Notes under the pieces: generated by a model
The model's input: only the letters and a program-made list of their open reading frames with translations
The model's database searches: none
What the model was told of the DNA's origin: nothing
Assembly (NCBI GenBank): GCA_031264295.1
Contig: JAISED010000086.1
Span: 62,001-126,000 of the forward strand
Source of the DNA: Eubacteriales Family XIII. Incertae Sedis bacterium
GTDB lineage: Bacteria > Bacillota > Clostridia > Peptostreptococcales > Anaerovoracaceae
Direction of reading: 5' to 3'
DNA length: 64,000 bases
Shown here: positions 1 to 8,205 of the stretch, piece after piece
How the letters are laid out: each line of letters begins with the position of its first letter
How positions within the stretch are numbered: position 1 is the stretch's first letter
Position numbers and translations under genes: made by a program

Positions 1-149
1 GCGTCTATGGCGGCGCCGCCTGCAAGCTTCTCGTTGAAAGTGAAGCTATGACCGAATGTCTCGCCTACCTTATGGATTAGCTTTACAGATTCATTCGTGA
101 CTTCGGGACCTATGCCGTCCCCGCGGATAAGGGCTATGTTAAAATTCAT
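1..149 (-). CDS. leuB: 3-isopropylmalate dehydrogenase, N-terminal part (cut by window edge)
   Basis: Only the first 49 codons lie in the window. The start ATG is at 149 with GGAGG seven bases upstream. The translation opens with [17 protein letters not shown], the N-terminal Rossmann-like segment typical of isopropylmalate/isocitrate dehydrogenases. LeuB oxidatively decarboxylates 3-isopropylmalate with NAD in leucine synthesis. It is the last visible gene of the minus-strand leuA-leuC-leuD-leuB operon. The sequence just upstream is a diverged tandem copy of the leuD-end/leuB-start junction (see the 25-codon reading frame at 146-223). Confidence 0.9.
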   Translation of the reverse strand, partial: MNFNIALIRGDGIGPEVTNESVKLIHKVGETFGHSFTFNEKLAGGAAID

Positions 150-223
150 TTGCCACCTCCGTTCTGCGCCTTGACTCCGGAACCGACGCCGTCCCCGCGC
201 ATGAGTGCTATGTTTGAGTTCAT
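146..223 (-). CDS. 25-codon reading frame made by tandem duplication of the leuD/leuB junction
   Basis: A 74-bp unit holding the last leuD codons, the GGAGG ribosome site, the start codon and the first leuB codons is present twice, diverged. The upstream copy gives a small frame that begins [14 protein letters not shown] (compare Leu[15 protein letters not shown]) and ends KAQNGGGK (compare LeuD KAQNGGGQ). Its ATG overlaps the leuD stop as ATGA, and its own TGA overlaps the real leuB ATG as ATGA. Because 74 is not a multiple of three, the copy changes frame between its LeuB-like and LeuD-like halves. It could pass ribosomes from leuD to leuB, or simply be a harmless scar. No protein function is proposed. 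Confidence 0.55.
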   Translation of the reverse strand: MNSNIALMRGDGVGSGVKAQNGGGK

Positions 224-711
224 TGGCCGCCTCCGTTCTGCGCTTTGACATATTCGGCCAAGCCGCCGCTCTCTATCAGCTTGGATATAAAGGGCGGGAA
301 TGGCTCCGCCTGGTAAACCTCGCTTTTGGTAATATTGCGGATGAGTCCTGTGGCAAAATCCACCTCTACCTCATCACCGGCGTCGATCTTCGCGGCGGCC
401 TCTTCGGATTCTAAAATAGGCATACCGGTATTGAACGAGTTGCGGTAAAATATCCTGGCGAATGTAGGTGCAATGACGCAGGCGACCTTGGCGCCCTTGA
501 TGGCGAGGGGCGCGTGTTCGCGCGAAGACCCGCAGCCGAAATTCTTACCGGCCACGATGATGTCGCCGGGGCGTACATCGCCGGCAAAGTTCTTATCTAT
601 ATCTTCCATGCAATGAACGGCAAGTTCCTCGGGATCAGACGTCACCAGATATCGCGCCGGGATGATGACGTCCGTATCGACATTGTCGCCGTATTTAAAA
701 GCTTTTCCCAT
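220..711 (-). CDS. leuD: 3-isopropylmalate dehydratase small subunit
   Basis: The 163-residue protein starts [22 protein letters not shown] and contains [14 protein letters not shown], the swivelling-domain motif of aconitase-family small subunits. The length fits the short, archaeal/clostridial LeuD type, which pairs with a roughly 420-residue LeuC as here. With LeuC it isomerises 2- to 3-isopropylmalate in the cytoplasm. It lies 58 bp downstream of leuC in the leucine operon, with an AAAGGAAA ribosome site. Its stop codon lies inside the 74-bp duplicated unit at the leuB junction. Confidence 0.95.
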   Translation of the reverse strand: MGKAFKYGDNVDTDVIIPARYLVTSDPEELAVHCMEDIDKNFAGDVRPGDIIVAGKNFGCGSSREHAPLAIKGAKVACVIAPTFARIFYRNSFNTGMPILESEEAAAKIDAGDEVEVDFATGLIRNITKSEVYQAEPFPPFISKLIESGGLAEYVKAQNGGGQ

Positions 712-769
712 AATATATTTCCTTTCCTGATTTAGAAGTCGTCTTTGAAGGTTCTAAGGGCGCGGCCGC

Positions 770-2047
770 CTAAAACTCTTCCGGATTTGCTATATAACCC
801 CTCACTGCGGACGCCGCCGCGACGGCGGGACTTGCCAAGTAGACTTCGGAGTCCACGTGTCCCATACGCCCAACGAAGTTCCGGTTTGTCGTCGATACGG
901 CTCGCTCGCCCGCCGCGAGTATGCCCATATGTCCGCCGAGGCAAGGACCGCATGTAGGCGTCGAAAGCACTGCGCCGGCCTTGATGAATATCTCGGCGTA
1001 GCCCTGCTTGATACATTCGAGAAGAATCGCCTGGGTTCCGGGGAAGATTATGCAGCGCACGCCGCCGGCGACCTTACGACCCTTGAGGATTTTCGCCGCA
1101 ATCTCCATGTCGCTGATCCTTCCGTTGGTGCAGGAACCGATCACAACCTGGTCGATGCGCACATCCCCCACATTATCGATGACCCGCGTATTGTCGGGGA
1201 GATGGGGGAATGAAACTGTCGGGCGGATCTTCGACAGGTCGATTTCAAAGCTTTGATCGTAGTGGGCGTCCTTATCGGGTGTGAATACCCTCATGCGTTT
1301 CGAAAACGCTTTATTCTTGTTTTTGTGCGCGCGCATATATTCCCTGGTTTTATCGTCCACGATGAAGATGCCGTTCTTCGCGCCGGCCTCGATCGCCATG
1401 TTGGCCATTGTGAAACGGTCGTCCATAGACAGCCATTCAAGGCCGGAACCCATGAATTCCATAGATTTATAGAGAGCGCCGTCCACACCTATCATCCCGA
1501 TAATGTGAAGAATCACGTCCTTGCCGCTTACCCACTTGCGGGGCTTGCCCGTGAGGTTGAATTTTATGGCGGAGGGCGTCTTAAACCAGGCCTTGCCCGT
1601 CGCCATGCCTGCGGCCATGTCCGTAGAGCCTATGCCTGTGGCGAATGCGCCAAGAGCGCCGTAGGTGCATGTGTGCGAGTCGGCGCCTATGACGACGTCT
1701 CCGGCTGTTACGAGTCCCTTTTCGGGCAGCAAAGCGTGTTCTATGCCCATTTCGCCTACCTCAAAATAGTTTTCTATGGATTGGCGGGAGGCAAACTCAC
1801 GGAGCATTTTGCATTGCTCGGCGGATTTCACATCCTTGTTGGGTGTGAAATGATCCGGAACGAGAACAACCTTGTTTATGTCGAAAACGTTTTCCACGCC
1901 CATGCGCGCGAATTCCCTGACAGCAGGCGGCCCGGTGATGTCATTGGCCAACACGATGTCGAGGTCTGTTTCTATGAACTGCCCGGCTTTTACGTTCTTC
2001 AAACCGGCGTGGGCAGCCAATATTTTTTGGGTCATAGTCATGCTCAT
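770..2047 (-). CDS. leuC: 3-isopropylmalate dehydratase large subunit
   Basis: The start at 2047 ([15 protein letters not shown]) is chosen because GAGAGGAGAACG lies just upstream; an in-frame extension to 2080 has no such site. The 425-residue product has the aconitase-family iron-sulfur ligands: one cysteine in VIGSCTNGR and two in [33 protein letters not shown] is the substrate-site region. It belongs to the short LeuC (HacA/LeuC type 2) subfamily. With LeuD it catalyses the isopropylmalate isomerase step. It follows leuA by 19 bp, so the genes are co-transcribed. Confidence 0.95.
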   Translation of the reverse strand: MSMTMTQKILAAHAGLKNVKAGQFIETDLDIVLANDITGPPAVREFARMGVENVFDINKVVLVPDHFTPNKDVKSAEQCKMLREFASRQSIENYFEVGEMGIEHALLPEKGLVTAGDVVIGADSHTCTYGALGAFATGIGSTDMAAGMATGKAWFKTPSAIKFNLTGKPRKWVSGKDVILHIIGMIGVDGALYKSMEFMGSGLEWLSMDDRFTMANMAIEAGAKNGIFIVDDKTREYMRAHKNKNKAFSKRMRVFTPDKDAHYDQSFEIDLSKIRPTVSFPHLPDNTRVIDNVGDVRIDQVVIGSCTNGRISDMEIAAKILKGRKVAGGVRCIIFPGTQAILLECIKQGYAEIFIKAGAVLSTPTCGPCLGGHMGILAAGERAVSTTNRNFVGRMGHVDSEVYLASPAVAAASAVRGYIANPEEF

Positions 2048-2066
2048 AGATATCGTTCTCCTCTCT

Positions 2067-3617
2067 TCAAATAGACTCAATTCGCACGGTGGTGAAACCT
2101 TCTTTTTCGGTGTATATCATTTTATTGACAGCGTTCACGTAGGCGTGTATGCTGGCCTCGATCACGTCGGTGGAGAGTCCGCGGCCGGAGAAGACTGTAC
2201 CTCCTGCGGTTTTTATCTTCACGAGAGCATCGCCGAGAGCGTCTTCGCCCTCTGTGACGGAACCAATCTGATAGTCCTCTAAAGTGAGTTCGCAGCCGAC
2301 GATCTTTTCAATCGCCTTAAACGCGGCGTCGATTGGCCCCTCTCCTCGAGACACCTTCTCTATGATCTTTTCGTCGCGGGTCATCTTGATCACCGCGGTT
2401 GAAGTGATCGTATTGCCGCTGTTTATAACAAAACTGTTCAGGCGGTAAGTCCTGGGAACCTGAACCGCTTCCTTGGCCACCAGAGCCTCAATATCTCTAT
2501 CATATACGGTTTTTTTCTTATCTGCAAGGGATTTGAATTTTTCAAAAGCGATTTCCAGTTCGGTTTCGTCCAGATCGTATCCCAAGGAATTCACGCGATC
2601 CTTGAAGGCGTGTTTGCCCGAATGCTTGCCGAGCACCAGATTGTTCTTATTGAGACCGACGGACTCAGGCGTCATGATCTCATAAGTGGCGCGGTTCTGC
2701 AATACGCCATGCTGGTGAATGCCGGCTTCGTGTGCAAAGGCGTTCTCGCCGACGATCGCCTTGTTGGGCTGTACCTTGACTCCGGTTATCCGTGTCAGGA
2801 GGTTCGAAGAGTGGACTATTTCAGAGGTGACGATGTTTGACTCCGCCTGATAATAATCCCTGCGCGTGTAGAGCGCCATGACGATCTCCTCCATAGCGGC
2901 GTTGCCCGCCCGCTCGCCGATGCCGTTTACAGTACATTCGACCTGGGTCACGCCGGCTCTGACAGCGGCCAGACTGTTGGCTACCCCCAGCCCCAGATCA
3001 TTATGGCAATGCGATGATATTGTCACTTTTTCAAGGGACGGCGCCATCTCGCGCATACGCATAAAGAAGGCGTAATGTTCATCCGGGGTAGTATAGCCGA
3101 CGGTGTCGGGCAGGTTCACAGTGCTTGCACCTGCTGCTATTACACCCTCGATGACTTTTGCCAAGAATTTCCAGTTGCTGCGGGTGGCGTCCTCAGCGGA
3201 GAATTCTATATTACTGCAGTACTTTGCGGCGCGGGCGGTCATCGCGACAGCCATTTCATAAACGTCGTCAGGCTGCATGTGAAGCTTGTATTCCATATGC
3301 AGAGGGGACGTTGCCAGAAATAGGTGGATGCGAGGGTCTACGGCCTCCTTAACGGCCTCCCACGCCCTGTCAATGTCCTTCTCCGAGGCTCGCGCAAGAC
3401 TGGCGACTGTACAATTCTTGACGGTTTCGGCGATGGTCTTGACGGAGATGAAATCCCCCTGGGACGATATAGCGAAACCGGCTTCGATCACATCCACGTG
3501 CATACGTTCAAGCTGCTTCGCCATCTCGATCTTTTCCTTTAGATTCATGCTGCAGCCCGGAGATTGCTCCCCATCACGTAAAGTGGTGTCGAAAATCTTG
3601 ATCTTTTTTACTTCCAT
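2067..3617 (-). CDS. leuA: 2-isopropylmalate synthase
   Basis: The 516-residue enzyme starts at 3617 ([21 protein letters not shown]) behind a GAAGGAG site; upstream in-frame sequence belongs to the leader [16 protein letters not shown] is the DRE-TIM metallolyase signature, and [17 protein letters not shown] carries metal-binding histidines. The C-terminal quarter (about 390-516) is the LeuA allosteric domain, so leucine feedback inhibition is expected. It condenses acetyl-CoA with 2-oxoisovalerate, the committed step of leucine synthesis. It is first in the operon, behind a T-box leader. Confidence 0.96.
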   Translation of the reverse strand: MEVKKIKIFDTTLRDGEQSPGCSMNLKEKIEMAKQLERMHVDVIEAGFAISSQGDFISVKTIAETVKNCTVASLARASEKDIDRAWEAVKEAVDPRIHLFLATSPLHMEYKLHMQPDDVYEMAVAMTARAAKYCSNIEFSAEDATRSNWKFLAKVIEGVIAAGASTVNLPDTVGYTTPDEHYAFFMRMREMAPSLEKVTISSHCHNDLGLGVANSLAAVRAGVTQVECTVNGIGERAGNAAMEEIVMALYTRRDYYQAESNIVTSEIVHSSNLLTRITGVKVQPNKAIVGENAFAHEAGIHQHGVLQNRATYEIMTPESVGLNKNNLVLGKHSGKHAFKDRVNSLGYDLDETELEIAFEKFKSLADKKKTVYDRDIEALVAKEAVQVPRTYRLNSFVINSGNTITSTAVIKMTRDEKIIEKVSRGEGPIDAAFKAIEKIVGCELTLEDYQIGSVTEGEDALGDALVKIKTAGGTVFSGRGLSTDVIEASIHAYVNAVNKMIYTEKEGFTTVRIESI

Positions 3618-3650
3618 AATGAACTCCTTCCACATGGGATCGCGGCAGGT

Positions 3651-3688
3651 AAAAATAAAAATCCCTGAAGCATATAAAGCTTCAGGGA
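3651..3688 (-). terminator. T-box terminator hairpin
   Basis: Arms TCCCTGAAG and CTTCAGGGA around an AT-rich loop (3662-3688), followed on the minus strand by TTTTTATTTTTA. It sits 34 bp upstream of the leuA start and just after the T-box motif, the expected attenuator position. Confidence 0.88.
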
Positions 3689-3930
3689 CGATAATCATAC
3701 CGCGGTACCACCCTGCTTACCGGCCTAGGCCGGTCACTCGTCGGATTCCAACAAACCCTTGGCCTTGGTAACGGAGCCTGCCGGGATCTCTTATTTAAAC
3801 CGATGGATAAAGCGCAAGTAGACCGCGACCGAAATCCAAGCGGATTGTTAGGAAATCCTGCTCGGGAGCGAGAACCCTTACCCACAAACGTATCGGCTCG
3901 CAGCATACGCCGACTCTCTGGAAGGGACTT
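3651..3930 (-). promoter_or_regulatory. T-box leader of the leucine operon
   Basis: Read on the minus strand, this leader has a stem-I-like start near 3925 (AGAGAGTCGGC...GAGCCGA), the conserved T-box GGTGGTACCGCGG at 3700-3712, and then a terminator hairpin with a U-run. T-box RNAs bind uncharged tRNA through a specifier codon and the UGGN bulge and so allow read-through. Position directly before leuA implies tRNA-Leu sensing; I could not assign the specifier triplet with confidence by eye. Confidence 0.9.
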
Positions 3931-4108
3931 CTAAAAACCTGACGTGCGCCTTTATAGCGATGGGATTTAGAAGTTCCTAAAACGTTTTCACGGGGCGGGA
4001 AACTCCGTCATAGCATTTGTAGTGAGTTATGAGCGCTTCTGCGATCCGCCGGGGCAGTCCATATCAGAAACCGTCCATGCGAGTCAAGCATACGCGCTAT
4101 TTATGAAT

Positions 4109-4137
4109 AGTGTACAAAAATTAAAACCGCTTGTCAA
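4109..4137 (-). promoter_or_regulatory. Predicted sigma-A promoter of the leu operon
   Basis: On the minus strand TTGACA (4132-4137), a 17-bp spacer and TACACT (4109-4114). Transcription would begin near 4100 and run through about 170 nt before the T-box stem I. The -35 is a perfect match and the spacing is optimal. Confidence 0.7.
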
Positions 4138-4171
4138 TAAAAATTTTCCATTTCGAAAAGATCTGTTTTTA

Positions 4172-4199
4172 TTGAAAAATTTCTGAGCCGTAGTATAAT
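4172..4199 (+). promoter_or_regulatory. Predicted sigma-A promoter of the DUF4160/DUF2442 pair
   Basis: TTGAAA (4172-4177), 16-bp spacer, TATAAT (4194-4199). It lies just upstream of the GAGGAG ribosome site of the DUF4160 gene and is divergent from the leu promoter. Confidence 0.6.
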
Positions 4200-4222
4200 A
4201 AGGGTGTGAGGAGATGATTGGT

Positions 4223-4491
4223 ATGCCCATTATTTCAAACTTTTTTGGTATTCTTATATATATGTTTAAAGAGAAAAACAGTCCACATAACAACCCCATG
4301 TCCACGCTGTATTTGCGGGGGATAAAATGTCTATCGCTGCCGATGGTGAAATACTCGCAGGGAATCTACCGCGTAAGCAGCAAAAATATGTGGAGGCCTG
4401 GGTAGCTCTGCGTGAAGATGAGATTAATGCCGCATGGATTGCGCTGAATGAGAACAGTGAAGTAATTAAGATTAAAGGATTGGAGGGATAG
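4223..4491 (+). pseudogene. DUF4160 family protein, frameshifted
   Basis: The start at 4223 has GAGGAG nine bases upstream and gives MPIISNFFGILIYMFKEKN, the standard DUF4160 N-terminus. Family members continue with a PHxHxxYxG-type segment. Here the reading frame must shift by one base in the CCCC run near 4294-4297 to recover HVHAVFAGDKMSIAADGEIL and then the usual C-terminal half to the TAG at 4489. A missing C in this run explains everything, so this is a recent frameshift (or a sequencing error). The next gene is the customary DUF2442 partner. The function of DUF4160 is not established; the pair has toxin-antitoxin-like organisation. Confidence 0.75.
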
Positions 4492-4493
4492 GA

Positions 4494-4733
4494 GTGAACA
4501 GTTACTATCCAATTGAAGTCACGCCGCTGCAGCAGTATCAGCTTCTTATCACCTTTGACAATAATGAACAGCGGGTATTTGACATGGCGCCTTATCTGGA
4601 TGATGATTTTTTTACACCACTCCGCAATCCTTCGATCTTCAAAACCGCGAAAATAAACCCCATTACAGTCGAGTGGGCGGGAGGGATTGATATGTGCCCT
4701 GATGAGTTGTACTACAATAGCAAACCTATATGA
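4494..4733 (+). CDS. DUF2442 family protein
   Basis: The 79-residue protein (GTG start, two bases after the DUF4160 stop, ribosome site GGAGGGATAGGAG) has the DUF2442 pattern: a beta-rich start YQLLITFDNNEQRVFDM, then a mid-region with DFFTPLRNPSIFKTAKI and the end VEWAGGIDMCPDELY. DUF2442 proteins are commonly encoded next to DUF4160 proteins, as here, and are suspected antitoxin-like or regulatory proteins. No function is proven. The frame is intact although its partner is broken. Confidence 0.8.
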   Translation: MNSYYPIEVTPLQQYQLLITFDNNEQRVFDMAPYLDDDFFTPLRNPSIFKTAKINPITVEWAGGIDMCPDELYYNSKPI

Positions 4734-4754
4734 TTTCACGCGTGTAGACTTTCG

Positions 4755-5480
4755 TTAAAGTTCCATTTCGAAAACATCGGCATATTTACTTTCTATCGCC
4801 GACAGCCAATCAATTTCATTTTGCCGGGCTTTTGCTAAATCCTTTGTGGATTCCGTTGGGGCTGTTTCATCTAAAAGCGCGGCGATGACAGGTATATATT
4901 GTTCATCTCCTGTTCTCACCTCTTCGATCAAGAGTGGGATTACCATTACACCAAGTGTTTCGATCTTTATCAATTTTTCCTCTGATGTCAAATCGCTATT
5001 TTGGATTTCGGTTAATCTTGTCGGTAATTCACTTACAAAAACCGAGAATTCCTTCTCCCACTCCTTGGCAGTCGCCCATCCCCAAGTTTGGCCGCTGTCT
5101 TCAAAAGCAATTTGTTTTAAATATGTCTTAGAAATCTCTTCTGCGGCAGTTGCAAGGATGTACATTTCCAAGCCGCCGTTTGGACTATCTTGGATCATCG
5201 TCTTTATCACAGGCAAGGCATTTGGCCCCAATGATACCAATCTTTCATACTCGGGACTGATGCCTATGTAGTCATACGGATTTGAACTAAATCCGATATT
5301 CGAATCTGATTTTATCGCATTATCAATGTCGGCGGATACAGCATCCATGCTTTCTTCGATATCCGCTGCCGTTATTGAATCTGTTGGGCGCAGAAAAAGA
5401 AATAGAAAAAATAGTACCATTATCAAGGCTAAAGCCAAAATACTTACACGACTAATAATCATAATACTTGATTTATTCAT
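4755..5480 (-). CDS. Membrane-anchored protein of unknown function
   Basis: The 241-residue protein has one hydrophobic segment at about residues 7-30 (N-terminal anchor), followed by an extracytoplasmic, mainly helical domain. That domain has a GPNALPVIKTMI segment and a second VMVIPLLIEEV segment, reminiscent of HEAT-like helical repeats. A tryptophan-rich patch (SGQTWGWATAKEWEKEF) lies in the middle. I do not recognise the family. The start has a purine-rich CGGGGGAATACGG site. It is a single gene, convergent with DUF2442 and divergent from the lipoprotein gene at 5794. Confidence 0.7.
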   Translation of the reverse strand: MNKSSIMIISRVSILALALIMVLFFLFLFLRPTDSITAADIEESMDAVSADIDNAIKSDSNIGFSSNPYDYIGISPEYERLVSLGPNALPVIKTMIQDSPNGGLEMYILATAAEEISKTYLKQIAFEDSGQTWGWATAKEWEKEFSVFVSELPTRLTEIQNSDLTSEEKLIKIETLGVMVIPLLIEEVRTGDEQYIPVIAALLDETAPTESTKDLAKARQNEIDWLSAIESKYADVFEMEL

Positions 5481-5638
5481 TCCGTATTCCCCCGTTTTTG
5501 TTATGCAATTTGTTGAATTTGATTAGTGAGTGTTTAGTTCATATATTTAAGTATAGTATGAAGTTTGCGGAATGTAAATGCGTTTTTATATGGGTTTGTG
5601 CGATAATTTCAAGGGCTTTTAGAAGTCGTCTTAAATAA

Positions 5639-5682
5639 AAATATTAAGTAAATATAAAGTAAATATCAAGTAAATATCAAGC
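5639..5682. repeat. Four 11-bp direct repeats (AAATATNAAGT)
   Basis: Units at 5639, 5650, 5661 and 5672 read AAATATTAAGT, AAATATAAAGT, AAATATCAAGT and AAATATCAAGC. The 11-bp period keeps the A-tracts on about one face of the helix. They sit about 110 bp upstream of the lipoprotein start in the 313-bp divergent gap 5481-5793, so they may be a bent upstream element or a multi-site operator. The rest of this gap shows only a weak TATTAT/TATAAA region near 5735. Confidence 0.75.
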
Positions 5683-5793
5683 AAATTTGCGATTAAGATT
5701 ATTCGTAGATGCTTTTCTGAGCAATATGTGCTATTATAAATAATTGAGTCTGTTATCGTTTGTGCAACATTTACATTTCAAGGAGAACACAAT

Positions 5794-7125
5794 ATGGCAC
5801 TTGCAACAAAAAAAATCCTGCAAAACATTCTTGCGGCTTCACTCTGTTTGACGCTGCTGGGGAGCGCGACCGCTTGCGGTGGCGGTGGCGGCGGCGGGGA
5901 GAACGACGCGCTTGATGCGCTCGATGAGCCCGCCGCGCTTGATGCGCTTGATGAGTCCGCCGCTGCTGCGCCTCTCGGAGCGGAGCGTTGGAACAGCAGT
6001 TTGGACGCGACATACAGCGAGGAAGAACCTGAGGACGAGACTTCTATCGGACAGGAACCGGGGATCATGCGGGTGGGAAAAACCACCGACGGCAAAAACA
6101 TCTTCGTACTCTCACGTTTTAGGATCGGCGCGTCATGGTTGGCCGACGAGCTTACGGAGGCCCGCTTGTTTCTAAAAATGGCCGGTGAAACGACGCCGGC
6201 GCGTTTGCGCCTCTGTTTGATCGGCGGCACATGGAACGGCTTTTTCTCATCGTTGGCTGAAATTAAAGCACTTTTGGATGAAGAAAGCGTTATGACTGTT
6301 GACGTAACAAACGAACCGGGTGGCTGGATCAGCGTGCCGGTTACAGAATATGTAAGGACATGGTTGGGGGGCGGACTATATAATAACGGCCTCGCCATTT
6401 TCGGCGAAACAGAGGGCGAGACATATACATTCGCGGCAGTCGCCGGCGGAGACGATGAGACCATACAGCCCTACATCGCGGCGCGGGGCGAAGTCGGTGA
6501 CAGGACGCTTACCTATGGCAAATACGGGTACACGGGAATGCCGGCGCCGGGAGAATCGGATATAGGCGGAAACTGTATGTCTTATGCCCTGCGGGATATC
6601 AATATGATACTCGCCGACGATCTTGGCATTGATGAAGCGGAAATGGTGCGGATATATACAGCGGCCGCGGATGGGAAGGGCGTCGACGCGCTGGCGGAAT
6701 ATGCGGCGGAACGCGTACTGCGATATGTGGACGCGCACAAAGACGGACTTGTCGTTTCGCAGTTTCGGCGGATCGACGGTTTTGATTCGGAGATAGACGC
6801 GGCGGCGGAGTATCGCATCGCGTTGCGCGTAGGCGTGAGCCTCATCGACGACAAGGCGGACTTCAGCGACGACGATGCCTATGACTACCATTTTTGGATG
6901 CAGCTGAACGACGGACGCTGGGCGCAGAAGTTTCCGGCGGGTCCTTCCGAGATTGTGCCCTGCACAGCCCCCGGCATCCCGCCCGACAAATATTTATGGG
7001 ACTCAACATACGAACGCACACCCAAGAGCGCGGATTACTATACAAGCAAGGTGATTTATTTCGCGGTGACAAAGGACACAGATGAATTTACCCGTCATCG
7101 CGGGGAAATGAAAGACAGATTCTGA
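5794..7125 (+). CDS. Secreted lipoprotein: DNRLRE domain plus possible cysteine-peptidase domain
   Basis: A lipoprotein signal peptide ends at SATAC, followed by a Gly-rich and acidic linker (residues 28-60). Residues about 65-225 fit a DNRLRE/CBM96-type carbohydrate-binding domain (RFRIG...ARLFLKM, VTNEPGGWISVPVTEYVRTW). Residues about 250-443 include GGNCMSYALRDIN and DYHFWMQLNDGRWAQKFP, a Cys and His arrangement like papain-like secreted peptidases with DYHFYRQ-type motifs. That peptidase reading is an inference from motifs. A GAGAAC-type site precedes the ATG. The final codons and TGA are duplicated in tandem (7113-7136). A role at the cell surface in binding polysaccharide and cutting protein is plausible but unproven. 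Confidence 0.75.
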   Translation: MALATKKILQNILAASLCLTLLGSATACGGGGGGGENDALDALDEPAALDALDESAAAAPLGAERWNSSLDATYSEEEPEDETSIGQEPGIMRVGKTTDGKNIFVLSRFRIGASWLADELTEARLFLKMAGETTPARLRLCLIGGTWNGFFSSLAEIKALLDEESVMTVDVTNEPGGWISVPVTEYVRTWLGGGLYNNGLAIFGETEGETYTFAAVAGGDDETIQPYIAARGEVGDRTLTYGKYGYTGMPAPGESDIGGNCMSYALRDINMILADDLGIDEAEMVRIYTAAADGKGVDALAEYAAERVLRYVDAHKDGLVVSQFRRIDGFDSEIDAAAEYRIALRVGVSLIDDKADFSDDDAYDYHFWMQLNDGRWAQKFPAGPSEIVPCTAPGIPPDKYLWDSTYERTPKSADYYTSKVIYFAVTKDTDEFTRHRGEMKDRF

Positions 7126-7160
7126 GACAGATTCTGAGAAAGTCAAATCAAAGTCAAATC
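7113..7160. repeat. Nested short tandem duplications at the lipoprotein stop codon
   Basis: AGACAGATTCTG occurs twice in a row (7113-7124, 7125-7136). The first copy contains most of the true TGA stop (completed by the next base), and the second repeats it in frame. Immediately after, AAAGTCAAATC occurs twice (7139-7149, 7150-7160). Both are exact duplications. Confidence 0.9.
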
Positions 7161-7239
7161 TTGAAAAATACGTTGACAGTTTGGAGAGGCTGTGACATAA
7201 TGTACTTGTCTTATCACGTTTTAATGTTTTGATATCTCG

Positions 7240-7281
7240 GGCAGTGTGTGAAAATAAAATCTACTGTTTTTACACACTGCC
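7240..7281. other. Inverted repeat in the 7126-7556 gap
   Basis: Arms GGCAGTGTGTGAAAA and TTTTTACACACTGCC are separated by about 13 bases. Neither side is followed by a T-run, so this is not a standard terminator; it could be an operator or a non-canonical terminator of the lipoprotein gene. Apart from this and the tandem repeats, I see nothing convincing in the 431-bp gap. Confidence 0.6.
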
Positions 7282-7556
7282 TTACCCATAGAATTCGTTT
7301 GAATACCGCGCTCTATCTTCATCTTTATTTACGCGGCAAGCGGTAGCTGCGAAATGACGTTATTTGCGGTTTGCGCGTGCTTCTGCTGGCTCACGGACAC
7401 GCCTTGTGCTATCAGGAAGGAGGGATGAAGGGGATCTTTTGTCGTCCGCTTCAGGCTTTGCCGCGCAGTCTTTTACATTGTACTGCTCTCAGTATTGATC
7501 CCGGCAGCGTCTGGGCAATGTTCAAAACGTTTACACATAAGGAAAGAGAGGACAGC

Positions 7557-8147
7557 ATGAAGAGAAAAATTTTAGTCATGGTTGCCGCCGTGCTTATATT
7601 GGCGCCGGCGATCTTTGTTGCCGTTTCCGCCGCCGATACGGGTGAAGATTTCAGCATTACCTTGGATAGGGCGGGAAAAAATGTCACTGTGACAGCTACA
7701 GGCTACGCGCCCAATGAATCGGTTTCGTTGTTGGCGGCGTATGATGCGGTTCCGGAATTTAGCAATCTGGATTATATCGACCAGCTGAAGGCCGATGAAG
7801 ACGGCAACCTGTCGATCACATACCCGTCCAGATATGAGGATGAGTGGTTGGGCGGACAGTCCTATTATGTGGCGCTCAACGGCAAGGTCAAATCCGAAGC
7901 GCTTTACGCCACCGCCGTCAAGGCGAATCCAAGTGTCCGCATCAGCGTGAAGCTCAGAACGACCTATCAGCTGGATTTTGACATTGACGGCATAGCCTAT
8001 GAATTCACGACTAGCAACGCAAGTATAGCGAAGGTGAGCGAGAGCGGCCTGATCACGCCGGTGCGGGCAGGCAGCGCGGTCATAACGCTTCGAGCGACTG
8101 ATGGGAGCGATTTGGCTTCATCCATTGTCGTATCCGTAACGCCATGA
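7557..8147 (+). CDS. Small secreted protein with C-terminal Ig-like (Big2-type) domain
   Basis: The start at 7557 follows GGAAAGAGAGGACAGC; the longer in-frame extension to 7371 has no ribosome site. The 196-residue protein has a Sec signal peptide (residues 1-25, AFVAVSA/A-type cut), an unassigned beta-rich domain (30-125) and a C-terminal bacterial Ig-like domain (about 130-196) with the typical SNASIAKVSESGLITPVRAG pattern. The last 50 residues closely resemble the C-terminus of the GH30 enzyme at 19314-23042 (ITLRATDGSDLASS versus ITLRTTDGSNLTSS). It precedes the GH43 gene by 58 bp and may be co-transcribed with it. Role unknown; probably cell-surface adhesion. Confidence 0.75.
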   Translation: MKRKILVMVAAVLILAPAIFVAVSAADTGEDFSITLDRAGKNVTVTATGYAPNESVSLLAAYDAVPEFSNLDYIDQLKADEDGNLSITYPSRYEDEWLGGQSYYVALNGKVKSEALYATAVKANPSVRISVKLRTTYQLDFDIDGIAYEFTTSNASIAKVSESGLITPVRAGSAVITLRATDGSDLASSIVVSVTP

Positions 8148-8205
8148 GGACTCATCAAATAATAAAAACCTCACATTTTGATTTTGCTGAGAAAGGATAA
8201 TGGAA

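Noticed and set aside
1253-2074. 273-codon frame antisense to leuC
   Set aside because: Shadow of leuC; no start site and no recognisable domain.
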